64,000 bases of DNA from Theocolax elegans (lineage: Eukaryota; Arthropoda; Insecta; Hymenoptera; Cerocephalidae), in assembly GCA_026168455.1 (NCBI GenBank), contig CM047426.1, positions 62,323,562 through 62,387,561 of the forward strand. The letters are read 5' to 3'. The notes beneath the pieces are model-generated. The model had not been told where the DNA came from, searched no databases, and saw only the letters and a list, made by a program, of their open reading frames with translations. Numbering within the stretch: the stretch's first letter is position 1; the number at the start of each line of letters is the position of its first letter. The position numbers were made by a program, and so were the translations under genes. Shown here piece by piece: positions 43,301 through 53,788 of this stretch.

Positions 43301-44283
43301 AGCTTCTGCATTACTCTTTCACGATATTCTAATGGTACTACTAGTCTCCAAGTTTCCTCTCTATTTACGATAGGGTCAAGTAATTCATCATATCTATATC
43401 TATATAACATTCCATCAATTATTCTCCAATTCTGAAATCTATCTGGAAATTTTTCTACATCACGTAACCTCTTTAAATACCATTCATCCTTTATTTCTTC
43501 AAATGCCGCTGCCTCCATAATTTTATCATCATCTCCATCATCGAACATTCGCGATAGCGCGTCGGGAACGTGGTTAAGAGCACCTTTTCTGTGTACTATC
43601 TCAAAGTCCCATTCCATCATTTCTAATGCCCATCGTGCTAGTCTACCCCTTGGTTCCTTTTTGTTTCTCAGCCATTTTAGTGCCATGTGATCTGTTATGA
43701 CGGTGAAGTAATAACACTCGATGTAGGGTCTCAACTTTTTAATTGCCCACAGGACTGCTAGGCACTCCTTTTCTGAAGTTGAGTAGTTCCTTTCAGCATC
43801 GTTGAGGACCCTGCTTATGTATATTATTGGGTGTTCTCCATCATCAAAGTTTTGTGTAAGCACTGCACCAATGGCGTTGTTACTGGCATCCGTCTGTAGA
43901 CAGAAGGGCTTAGTGAAGTCGGGACGAGCAAGTACTGGGGCTCGTGAAATAGCATCTTTTAATTTTTCAAAGGCTTCCTGTTGTTCCTGTTCCCACTTCC
44001 ACTTCACTGTTTTCCTCAATAGTTTTAGCAAAGGTATTTTCGTTTCCGAGTCTTTATCTAGGAAGCGTGAGTACCAACCTATCATCCCTAGAAATCTTCT
44101 TAATTGTTTCACGTCTTTTGGAGCAGGATAGTTCTTTATTGGTGCTATCTTTTCTTGATCCGGACGTAAACCTTCTTTATCCAACACATAACCAAGGTAA
44201 GTGACGCTTGAACAACAAAACTCGCATTTATCTCTGTTTACCGTTAAGCCGTACTTCACCAGTTTCTTCAGTACTTCCTCTAA
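43267..44283 (-). pseudogene. pol: RT connection and RNase H
   Basis: The segment is in the same frame as the upstream RT but separated from it by a TAG at 44284. It opens with the RT connection (KYGLTVNRDKCEFC, VTYLGYVL and LRRFLGMIGWYSRF). RNase H follows with FCLQTDASNNAIGAVL, NYSTSEKECLAVLWAIKKLR and YFTVITDHMALKWL, and the tether EIVHRKGALNHVPDALSR. The catalytic D, E and D positions are visible in those blocks. It ends in a stop caused by a frameshift into integrase. Confidence 0.88.
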
Positions 44284-46182
44284 CTAGCGCATGTGCTCCT
44301 CAAATGACTCTGTGGCTATGATGATGTCATCGAGGTAACCAAATACATGTGGCACGTATTCTGGGCCAAACAGAGCATCGATAAGCCTTTGGAATGTCAT
44401 TGGAGCATTTGTTAAACCAAATGGCATGCGGGTGAATTGAAGAAGACCTTTTCCTGGAACCGAGAATGCGGTAAATCTTTTACTAGATTTATCCAGTGGT
44501 ACCTGATAGAACGCTTGGCGTAAATCAATTTTAGAGATATAGCGTGCGTGTCTCATCCTGTCCAATATAGTATCCATGTTCGGTACTGGGTATGCGTCTC
44601 TTATGGTCTGTTTATTGAGGTCTCTATAATCTATACAGAATCTATAGGTTCCATCAGATTTCTTTACCATCACCGGAGCACTTGTATAATCACTAGCGGA
44701 CCATTCTACTATTCCTTCATTCCATAATCTTTCCACTTCCTCATGTGCATTCTCAATCATTTTGGGTGACCATCTACGTAGTTTGTGACGAACTGGTATT
44801 GATCCTGGTATAATTGCTATGTGGTGTTCTATTATGTTTGTCAGCCCAGGTGATGCAGATGGGGGAGGTAGTATTTTAGATACTAACTTTTCCACCTTCT
44901 GTCTCTGTGGGTTTGACAATTCCGATATTCCTGCACATTCAGCAAAGATTACTGGATCTTCCTTGGACTCGTTAGCATCATACGTTTTGTGCCATGGTCC
45001 TTCATGTACTCTCCATAGTCTATGTCTATGGCGTTCGTCGACATCCCATTTAGCGCAGAAGTCTTTACCCAGTACTACATCATGTTCGAAAATTTCTTGT
45101 GCCTTCAATTCCAGTATTCCTATGTGTCCATCAACTTCAAGGTTTAATTTCAAAATTCCTATGGATTTATTGATTCCTCCATGAGCATTCTTCACATAGG
45201 AATCCGAGGGTAGAAGTCTATCTTTGAACTTCTCTACTACCCGCGGTCCTGCTACTGAAATCATTGCACCTGAATCCAACAATCCTCTAAATATATGTCC
45301 ACCTATATTTAGGCGTACGAATCCTCTATTTTCTAAACTATTCTCTGCTACTATCTTTTCTGTGTCTTCATCCTTCTTATTTACTTCATTCACCATACCA
45401 GCGTAATCTTTCTTCTCATTTTCTTCAGCAATTTCCTTTACTCTGTTTTCTTTATCATCTATTTCCATTACAATTTTCTTATCTTCGATTTTTGTCCACT
45501 TACTCCAATCTAGATCCCTATTATTACAGGCTGTGTGTTTATTTTGCGTTGATACTGTAGAGTTTCTAGTCGTTGTCAAGTAACTAGGTTGTTTAGCTGT
45601 ACTGCCCTCATGGTTTCTTGCATTAACCGTTGTACTTGATTTTTGATCGGTAGAATTCTCATTTATCTGTTGAAATAAATCCTCAACTGCTGTAAGTAAT
45701 GTTGGCATCTTCTTGTAATCGGACTTTTCTTCTTCTTCAAATATTCTCTTCATCTCTTCATTAGGCTTAACATAATTCAGGGTGATCCTATCACACCCGG
45801 AATTGTTTTCACCGTCATTAGCTTCTTCCATAACTTCATTAACAACATTATTATTACTAACATCCTTCACTATTAATTTATTTTTCATTTCATTTTCGTC
45901 TTTTCTTCCTAGATTATTGCATGGTAGGTGCTTTGATTCTTCCGTCATCTTCATAAACATTTCGTTCATCCTCTCTGACCAATCAACTTTCTTACTTTTC
46001 TTCCCTTCACTTCTTCTCTTCAATGCCTCATCTATAAGAGTCCATTTCTTCTCGGACCGTGTGTTCGAGTTTATTGTCTCTTGATGAATGTTTGGGATCC
46101 CTGTTGCTGTTGCTGAGGGGTTTTGGATCCCAATTGACCCCCAGCGTTGCCGTTTCCCCATGCTTGTTTTAACGGTATGCAT
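44284..46182 (-). pseudogene. pol: protease and reverse transcriptase
   Basis: The frame overlaps the end of gag by 112 nt in the -1 register and is reached by the frameshift signal at 46092-46158. After a long hydrophilic lead come the aspartic protease motif GLLDSGAMISVAG and RT blocks: VMVKKSDGTYRFCIDYRDLN, KIDLRQAFYQVPL, FTRMPFGLTNAPMTFQRL and the catalytic YLDD in VFGYLDDIIIA. The frame stops at TAG (44284) where the family has a codon for an ordinary residue, so I count this as a nonsense mutation within RT. Confidence 0.88.
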
Positions 46183-47506
46183 GTCGGACAGTTATTGAAT
46201 GTATATCCTTGAGTCCCGCAAACTTGGCATGAGAAGTTGTTCTGTTGTGACCTAGATGGGCAGAAGTTAGCCTTGTGTCCATTTTGTTTGCAAATGTAGC
46301 AAGTTACAGACGGACATTCTGAGGCTCTGTGTCCCACCTGGTTACAGTGAAAACAGGCTCCAATGAATCTCTGATTAACAGCAGAGTTTCCGATTTGTGA
46401 TTGTTGGTTAAACCGAGGCCTAGCCCCTGTTTGGTTTTGAGAGAAATTTCCTTGATTACCAGCATTTCCCCAATTTCCAACATTTCCTCCGTTGTTAGTC
46501 GAATTTCCAGCATTTACCATATTTCCATAACCACCATTATTTTGTTTATACGGTCGGTTGTTTTGCCAGTTCGTCCATTTTTGTGTTGGTTGTCCATTTT
46601 GTTGAGGTCTAGTCACATTTGCAGCAAATTGGGGTACGTTTACCGCAGCTACTGTCGGTGGAGGCATCATATCAGGTAACTCCACTGTTGCTTGTATGCT
46701 TGGTTCCTTTGACGATTGTTTTGCCTTCTTATTCGTACCCTTTTTGGTGTTCTTGTTTTTCTTATCCTCTGTTTGGACAGGGCAAGTTTCCGACACGTCT
46801 TTTCCATCGATTGTTGCAACTCTACCGACTTTCAATGATTCCGGTGCTGCTGCTTCAGGAATTTTTGTATTCTCTATTGACGGAGGTGGTCTAAATCTTT
46901 TATCTAAATCAATTTTATCCTCGTATCTTCTACCATATTTTTCAATTTGTTCGTATGTTTTGCATTTTCTCTCAGGCATGTGGTCTCTGTAATCTGGTTT
47001 CAAGTTTCTCCAGACTACTTTGATCTGTCTTGCCATGGAAGGAGGAGTCCTTAAATGAGAGAATATGTGTTTCATACAACTCACGTAATTGGTTATGGTT
47101 TCGGACTTCCCTTGAGTTCGCTTCCACGCTTCATCCCACACATCTGTTTCCGTCAGTTTTTTCATGAATTGTGCACGGAATGCTTTAAGAAAGTCTTTCC
47201 ATCCTTTCTTCCGCAATTCATCGTGCACATTGGTATACCAACGACCTGCTTTCTTCGTGAAAACAAATGGTAACCCTTTGAAAAATTGTTTATCCGTCAT
47301 TTTCATATTCATGCGGAAATTGGTTAGCCTGCTTAGAAACTCGTTTGGATTGTCCTTTTCCTCACCAGAGTATGTGAGATTCCAACTCTTAAATGCTCTG
47401 ATAATTTGATCATTCTCTTGGAATTGGGAATTTTTCGACTTCTTCTTTTGTTTATTTTTCTTCTTATTTTTCTTATTCTGTACCTCATCATCATCTGAGT
47501 TTAATA
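46071..47506 (-). CDS. gag: capsid and nucleocapsid region
   Basis: The frame opens just after the end of the gag N-terminal ORF and has a methionine at 47312. The capsid-like part reads WNLTYSGEEKDNPNEFLSRL (upstream of 47312), then FFKGLPFVFTKKAGRWYTNV and DFLKAFRAQFMKKLTE, the retrotransposon gag fold. A basic QQ/N/G-rich linker follows. Three knuckles end the protein: CFHCNQVGHRASEC, CYICKQNGHKANFC (both CCHC), and CQVCGTQGYTFNNC, in which the histidine is Tyr. It ends at 46071, about 80 nt after the slippery site. Confidence 0.85.
46092..46158 (-). promoter_or_regulatory. -1 ribosomal frameshift signal (slippery heptamer plus pseudoknot)
   Basis: On the minus strand G GGA AAC (46158-46152) is in the gag frame, so the codons are GGA AAC. 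A 6-nt spacer (ggcaac) leads to stem 1, gctgggggt (46145-46137) with acccctcagc (46121-46112), which has one bulged base. Inside its loop, ttgggatcc (46133-46125) is exactly complementary to ggatcccaa downstream (46100-46092), forming stem 2. Slippage by -1 moves reading from gag into the pol frame, which overlaps here. Sequence, phase and spacing match the classical retroviral design; the activity itself is inferred. Confidence 0.8.
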
Positions 47507-48922
47507 ATCTTCACTACTACTGTTAGAATCATCACTGCTAGTATCTTCTTCATCATCACTATCATCAGAGTTATCATCATCATCACTACTATCATCAGAA
47601 TTCGAGTCTTCACTATCATCTGTACTATTCTTTTTCTTATTCTTCTTTGTTTTCTTCTTTTCTATTTTCTTTTTCTTATCATCCTTCATTTTCTTGTGCT
47701 TTTTCGTGTTTGTCCCCTTTTTCTTTTCAGTTTTCTGTTCTGTATTTTGATTTTCTTCTGCTGGAGTAGTGCCCTGCATTGGTTCTTTAAGATACCTTTC
47801 TTCTTCATTAGGTCCCGATTTGTCTTCCTTTTGTGGATGTTGTCTATGATTCCTCTCGTGCGATGGTGTGCTTGCTCTTTGGCTTAGGTTCATCTGTTCT
47901 AGGTTATCCATAAATTGGTTGACCATCTGTCCAATGCTAGTGTTTACTCCAGCTTCTCTATTATCTGCGTTATTATTTTCCTTCCTTATACTATTATGCC
48001 GTTTATGTGTCCTTTTTCGTCTCTCTGCATTACCTGAATCCGTGCTGCAATCATCATCACTGGTAAATGATGAGGTTGAGTCTCTTTGTGGTACTTGTGT
48101 GAATGGTTTCAAAGGCTTTTTACTAGTCTCCTTTTGTTGGTTGTTTTGCACACTCTGTTGCTTTGTAGTTTCCTCTAGTGCCTCACAGATCGGTATCGCA
48201 GTTAGGTTGATACTTTCTTGTGCCAACTGGTGAGAAGAATCCGGACCATTTTTGTGGCTGTATTCGTTTGTTCTTATTGTGTTTAGACTCGTATTTGTTC
48301 GCTCTTCTCTTAGTAATTTTTGTACTTCCGGCATTACTAGTAATCGTCTGTCCAAATTTTGCAACCAAATTTTCTGTGATGCTGAGGTCGATTGGATCAG
48401 ACCTTGTTGTGTTGATATTAATCTCATCGTCGTATTTCCTACAAATGTCGACGCCATCGATACTGTTGGTGTGCAACTTGTAGTAGTGGACGTTGTAACG
48501 ACACAAGATGCTGCATTCGTTGGAACTACTTGTTGTTCCTTTCCTGAGTGTGACGGTAGTCCTCTACTTGTTGATGGGATGTTGGATAAATCTGTCATTT
48601 GATCTCTTTCCTTCATGTTTTCCTTCCTCTGTGGTACTTCTGTTCCATCAGATTCTGTACCAGTTGAAGGATCCCTATCCTGTCGTTCGTCAACTCTACG
48701 TATCCATGGTACATCTTGTCTTGATTGTCGTAGACTTCCTCTAAATAATCGTGAGACTAATGTTGGCTTTCTGCCTTTTGTACTTAATCCCATTTTCGCT
48801 AATAATACTGATAATTCTGTTATAGTATAAGAGTCTATCCTTGTATAAGCTATTACTGCCTCTTCATCTTCTTGTAATATTTTCTCTAACCATTCAGTAT
48901 TTTTACTTTTTCGAACAGCCAT
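47501..48922 (-). CDS. gag N-terminal extension (SAP-like domain, acidic/basic tail)
   Basis: A 473-codon frame starts at ATG 48922. Residues of about 30-60 read SYTITELSVLLAKMGLSTKG and then RKPTLVSRLFR, a good match to a SAP-type DNA-binding helix-extended loop-helix. The middle is low-complexity and rich in S, T, Q and N. The C-terminal third alternates lysine-rich (KKKGTNTKKHKKMKDDKKKK) and Asp/Ser-rich stretches. It stops at TAA (47501), and the capsid frame begins at once in the -1 register with no slippery heptamer. So either a 1-nt indel split a longer gag, or two proteins are made. SAP-like domains are unusual in gag. Confidence 0.7.
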   Translation of the reverse strand: MAVRKSKNTEWLEKILQEDEEAVIAYTRIDSYTITELSVLLAKMGLSTKGRKPTLVSRLFRGSLRQSRQDVPWIRRVDERQDRDPSTGTESDGTEVPQRKENMKERDQMTDLSNIPSTSRGLPSHSGKEQQVVPTNAASCVVTTSTTTSCTPTVSMASTFVGNTTMRLISTQQGLIQSTSASQKIWLQNLDRRLLVMPEVQKLLREERTNTSLNTIRTNEYSHKNGPDSSHQLAQESINLTAIPICEALEETTKQQSVQNNQQKETSKKPLKPFTQVPQRDSTSSFTSDDDCSTDSGNAERRKRTHKRHNSIRKENNNADNREAGVNTSIGQMVNQFMDNLEQMNLSQRASTPSHERNHRQHPQKEDKSGPNEEERYLKEPMQGTTPAEENQNTEQKTEKKKGTNTKKHKKMKDDKKKKIEKKKTKKNKKKNSTDDSEDSNSDDSSDDDDNSDDSDDEEDTSSDDSNSSSEDY

Positions 48923-49428
48923 CTTTAATAAATTTCAAAATTCGACAATAATATTACTGAAATAATTTAAACTTTCTTCTAAATTCTTATATTTCCTCAA
49001 TATAATACTTAAATCCGTCAAAATTAAAAAAAAATTATCTAAATCCTTCAATAACTTTTCCTTAACTACAGCAATAATTTATTCACTAAACCAACAATTA
49101 ATTTTCACAACAGCTCATAATAACAATAATTATTATCCAAAGGGGAGTTTATTTTATTTAACACGTAGCCAATTTACGATTAAAATAATTGAAGTTATTC
49201 ACGAAAATGCACGTTTCAGATTTATTACTGTGGGTTCTATTCTAATATCTGTTTACCATCAATATAAATAAGTTACCATCAATTTCCATCAATTTGCCAT
49301 CAATATAAATAAGTTTCCTTCAATTTCCATCAATTTATTATCAATATAAGTTATAAATGGTTATTAATACATATATAAGCATAAACATAAATATAGATAT
49401 AAATAATTAAATATCATAAGATTTATAG

Positions 49429-49473
<45 letters not shown>

Positions 49474-49935
49474 AGTGTCACACCGAATTAATTAAATAAA
49501 TATTTAAAAATGATTATTAATAATATTAATGAATACCACCATTCACTGAAAAGATTTCCTTTAATTCGCTGAAACAGAAAAATTTTCCATCAACATCAAC
49601 AACAATATCTTCAAATATCCTTCAATCTTCCTAAAAGAAATTTTCCATCAACATGAAATTTAATAATCAATATTAAATTATATAATTTATATGTTTTAAA
49701 TGTGGTGTGACACAAAATATTATAATACTTATAAATAAATTAATTTTTAATTGATAGATTTCTCAATAATTGGATGGTAACCTCGCAAAAAGTATACGTA
49801 ATAAAATTATGAAAGAAAATGGATTTTTGTGGGCAGAATTACACTTGTAGTATCTCTCACACTCACATACACATACTATTGGATTATTGCGGTAAAAGAA
49901 ATTTTTCCTATGTTATTTATATTTTAAATTATATA
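48923..49935 (-). other. Untranslated leader of the gypsy element
   Basis: About 1 kb of AT-rich sequence separates the PBS from the gag ATG. It contains an (AT)n tract at about 49436-49470 and repeated ttccatcaat words at about 49256-49335. No open frame of note is present. Confidence 0.7.
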
Positions 49936-49950
49936 AAATGTTGGACGCCA
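49936..49950 (-). promoter_or_regulatory. Primer binding site
   Basis: Three bases (AAT) after the 5' LTR, the minus strand reads TGGCGTCCAACATTT. TGG is the complement of a tRNA CCA end. The first 12 bases match the lysine-tRNA PBS of gypsy and retroviruses (TGGCGCCCAACG) except at two positions, so tRNA-Lys is the likely primer. Confidence 0.65.
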
Positions 49951-49953
49951 ATT

Positions 49954-51946
49954 TGTGACGTAGCGTTTCCTTCAAATATGAATAAGATAGGAATCCCGTA
50001 CACTACGTACAACAATTAATAATAATAATAATAATAATCTGGATAAATATGCGTATGTCTATTTAAACAATTAGGGGGAATTAACTTTCGTCCTTCGTCT
50101 TATCAAGATGGCTGGCTCAGCACGTGCACGAATTTCTTACCTGTGCCGTGGATCCTTGTCTCGCCGACGGGAAAATGGCGGGACTAAATGAATTCTTTCT
50201 AATATATATATATTTAATTACAGTCACAAAAGGGAGGTAATTAAAATCACACAAAAGGAGAATGAATTTAATTATCCACATAAAGGAGTAATCAATTATT
50301 TATTCACTTCACTTATAATATTTTTCTACAAATTTGCTTTTTACAGACGAAGTCGCGAACTATTTATTAACATAGGAAAAACTATTATAGTGCGATTTTT
50401 ATTATAATCTATAATAATTATTCATTAAAAATCCCGAATTTATAACATAAACGCGATACCGCAAATAATCCAATAAAAATAATAATATATTCACATACGA
50501 AATAACGTGGCCGGCGGGCAGTCCACTTACCGCACGCGAGTCGATATTTCCAAATCCTCCGATAGTAAATATCTCCTGAACTCCTCTCAACTAGATTTTT
50601 CCTCCAAACAATACTCTCAATAAAAATAACCTCCTTCTTCTCTCAACGATAATTCTCCTCAATCTCAATAAATCCAAATAATAATCAACACTCTCAAACA
50701 ATCTCTGAACTTGGTAAAAATACACTTGCGTCTCTTTTAACGGATCAGCTAGTAATGATTTCCTCTCCTCCTTTTTCCGCTTTCTTCTTCCTTTTTTCTA
50801 TTTCCTTCAAAGCCGACCCGCGGCGCTGTCAACTTCCTTCATTTTGAATATGGCACCCGTTTTCCATCATTGGCAGGTCAACAGGTGCTATCGATACTAC
50901 TGCCACCTTCATTCCTCCAGTATTATTCCTTCAAACCTATCGGTGCGAATATTATTTCCAGTCCCAAGTGTTAGCTGGGCTAGCGCCTCCACTTGTGCAA
51001 TTCGCACTCTTCTTTTCTCTCTCTTACACACTGGAGTTGAGTACGAGAGAGTCCCGCGCTTCGTTGCGCCTGCGCGCTCTCTCGGTAGTCCTCGTGGTGC
51101 AAGCGAGTGAGCTCCCCCCCCTCTCCGCCGCCGCCTATGTACACGCATACGGCAGTATTGCTTCGCGCGCGAGTCCGTTCTCTCTCTCCGTCTCTCTCAC
51201 TTTCGTGTGTACGGATACTCGGCGGTTGTGCAGTGGTTCGAACCTGGTGCGGCTTCACGGCGACGACGTCTACGAGGAAAGGAGTTCTCATCATCCTGAG
51301 GTGTTGTCTGCGCGGGTCGGCGTTTCCATCACTTCTCCTTCACCAGCAGCGAGTAACCTCTCTCTCTCTTCTCTTCAACTAGCTCGACGTTATGGTAAGT
51401 ATTATTTGTTTATTCATCTCTCCTTATCTCCGACACATAAAACAAACCAATTCAATTCCATTATTTCCCATCCTTTCCTTTTATTTATTCATACGACTCG
51501 GTGATGACAATGGCTGAGGCTTTGTTATACATTGTTTACCTTTTTCCTAACCTCTCTAGTACCACATGTCAACCTTACCTCTAACCTATCCCATGCACTA
51601 CAATTATTATTTATAAACTCTACTTATTTAATTTAAACAATCATGTAATTCGTTATTACTCTAATTTAATATCTTTCCCTACAGGTAACGATGCCCAGGA
51701 CCAGCAGGAGCCAGTGCCAAGGAGTCGCCAAACCACCAACGTAGGAGTTTTCCTGACCCAGGAGGAGGTATCATCGACATTTACACACAGGTAATGCACA
51801 GGCATTACCTGTGTTAGGTAAGATGTTCCTATTTTAGTATCTTTGGGTTATTACTATATACTAATATCATATATTTGTTTTTCAGGTCGAGACGACAACA
51901 AAGTTCAAGATTTTATTTATTCATGTGAGGTATTTACTACCTCACA
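49954..51946 (-). repeat. 5' LTR of the gypsy element
   Basis: It is essentially identical to 37492-39484, with the same ends and the same hairpins (51924-51946 and 51786-51813). It should contain the promoter, and its GC-rich block (about 50807-51397) is a candidate core promoter region. Two good minus-strand donor sequences lie downstream of that block. Confidence 0.9.
50135..50535 (-). promoter_or_regulatory. Candidate 5' splice sites in the 5' LTR
   Basis: The minus strand reads cacag|gtaagaaa (junction at 50140/50141) and gtgcg|gtaagtgg (junction at 50530/50531). Either could join to the acceptor before ORF3, removing gag-pol. Both also exist in the 3' LTR because the LTRs are identical there. 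Confidence 0.4.
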
Positions 51947-52295
51947 CATGTAATTCGGTTTATGATAATAGGTCTCAGTCTGTTTCCTTGCTAATATCTC
52001 ATCTTTCGGTGTCAGCCCGTTCCACCTTTGATGATCTGGTACCACCTAAACTGGTAACAATTGGGAGTAAATATAAGTCGTGGGTTACGACTGAGATTAG
52101 GAGTCTGATCAAGTCTAGGACCTCGGATTTAAGAGTCTTTAGAACTTTACGACAAATTGAAAACTATGAGAGGTACAAAGTTTTAAGAAATAAAATCTCT
52201 AACATGCTTGATAGCATTAAATACAGGTATCTCTCAAATAAACTAATGAATGCAACAGATCCTAGGACTAAATGGAGAGAGCTGAAGAACTAGGG
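51947..52295 (+). pseudogene. N1 copy B ORF2 continued after the gypsy element
   Basis: The + strand reads YKSWVTTEIRSLIKSR, NYERYKVLRNKISNMLDSIK and YRYLSNKLMNATDPRTKW, parallel to KPWITREIKLIIKDR, YKVYKGLRNHVSNAVNSSK and LANKLDRANDPKRSW of copy A. It joins the endonuclease part at 37491, which confirms that the gypsy element is inserted in this copy. It stops before the RT. Confidence 0.8.
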
Positions 52296-52950
52296 ATTGA
52301 TTTGGGAATTTTGAATGTGAGGAGTATATATCTTCAAGTTGTTTGACGCTTACCACATTGAAAAAAATGAATGATTTCTTTCACAATTATTTCAAAAGTG
52401 AATATTCAAAATTGAATCCAATTCGGTTGAAGTTGAAAAAAATTTCGGCCATTTTGAATTTGCCATGTTGATTTTTTCAAATCTGATCTTAGATTCGTAA
52501 TCAGCGACCCTAAAAACCCCCATATATCAAATTTGGCCAAAATTGGTTGACTTTTGAAAAAAATTTTTCAAATCTGATTTCAGATTCGTTATCAGCGACC
52601 TCGAAAACCTAAGTATTCAAAATTTGGTATAAATTAGAAAATTTTTTTAAAAAATGAGAAGTTTCCGATTATTTCATTATGTCACAGACGCCATCCTGGA
52701 AAATTTTTCGGAAAAATTCGCAAACATCACATGTTTCAATAATAATATCATTTGCAACATGAATCCGTCTCACGATCTTCGTTAAACCGTTTTATTCTAA
52801 ACAAGCATGTCAAAATGTTAAAAAATGTATTTCTGATTTTTCACCAAATTTTAACCGCCATTTTTAAATTTTCAAATTTCTTTAATGTGAATTCAAAGGA
52901 TGGATGGGTTATAATGTTGGGATCTTATATAAGTGCACTCAACACACACT
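52296..52950. repeat. Diffuse repeat with a unit of about 91 bp
   Basis: The words ttcaaatctgatnttagatt and cgtnatcagcgacc occur at 52476-52510 and again at 52567-52601, followed by similar aaaacc/caaatttgg text. There is no coding content. The 80-codon open frame at 52752-52994 runs into the MITE and has no domain. Confidence 0.6.
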
Positions 52951-52952
52951 CA

Positions 52953-53330
52953 CAAGGGGAGTACTTGACCTCCGGGAAACGGATCTTATCCTAAATTTGA
53001 TATGTCTTTTATAATATAAAAATGTGAAGAAAATCAAGTTATCTCTTGCCAATGGCCACTTTTATAAGAGTTATTCGACATCTAATAATAATATCAGTAA
53101 AAATTACTTGCAAATTGATCGCTTACGACTCGGAAACATATAGAAATAGGCACTCAAACCACAAACTAGAAGAAAGTTGAGTTCAAGTAGATTTGTTTTG
53201 AAAAAAAAGAAGCTCAAATTGCTTAATTTGGAGCAAAGTTATAAAGAAAATAAGAAATTAAAGATTATTAGGCCAAAAAAAACAATAAATTTTTCATATT
53301 AAATTTTGGTTAAAATTTCTTTAATTTCTT
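52953..53330. mobile_element. H1 MITE, partial copy 3
   Basis: It begins CAAGGGGAGTACTTGACC and follows the left arm and centre of the 677-bp MITE, with more divergence (for example gttacgactcgg for ttataactcgg). It is lost soon after the centre (ggttaaaatttctttaattt), so the palindrome is incomplete. Confidence 0.8.
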
Positions 53331-53725
53331 AGTCTGACCTAATCTATCCTACCTACCCTGATAATACTAAGCACACATTTTCCCTATATTAAACCCCTAG
53401 CTAACGTATCACAGCCATCCCATTAAGGGGATGTCGAACTCAAAAAATGGTCATTATTAGTTTTTCTTTTATAAAAAAAAGAATAAATTTTTGAAAAAAT
53501 CTGAACGTTATGCCCTTAGGTACGTTTTAAACAATATACTTAAATTTTTTTAGATTTTTAAATGTAATTTAATTTTTATTTTTACGTTGAAAATTCGTGT
53601 CTTTTTAGATCAATAATTACCGACCGAAAATTATTTATTCAATTATGATCATCAAATTTATTTTTTTTAAAAATTCAAAATGTCATGCCTTCCTTTTTAC
53701 TTTAAACTACCCATACACTGGGGAA
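53331..53725. other. AT-rich interval, nothing recognised
   Basis: No gene, RNA or repeat was recognised. Confidence 0.4.
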
Positions 53726-53788
53726 TGTATGATTAGCACCGATTTGGGAGCATAAAAAGAGCAACGTTAAAATAATAAAAAAAACTAC
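53726..53788 (+). mobile_element. SINE 3' fragment
   Basis: tgattagcaccgatttggga and gcataaaaagagcaacgtt, followed by aaaataataaaaaaaa, match the 3' end of the SINE at 2589-2796 with two or three changes. The tRNA-like head is absent. Confidence 0.75.

Larger units (their letters stand above)
37492..51946 (-). mobile_element. 14.5-kb Ty3/gypsy LTR retrotransposon with an extra downstream ORF
   Basis: Two 1,993-bp direct LTRs (TG...CA ends) bound the element, and CATG flanks it at 37488-37491 and 51947-51950. Order on the minus strand: 5' LTR, PBS, a leader of about 1 kb, gag in two overlapping frames, pol with protease, RT, RNase H and integrase, a separate 725-codon ORF, PPT, 3' LTR. That domain order, with integrase after RNase H, is the Ty3/gypsy order. 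The LTRs differ at only a handful of sites noticed, so insertion is recent, but pol carries nonsense codons and frameshifts. The host sequence is N1 copy B. Most Ty3/gypsy elements are 5-8 kb, so this is exceptionally long. Confidence 0.9.
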
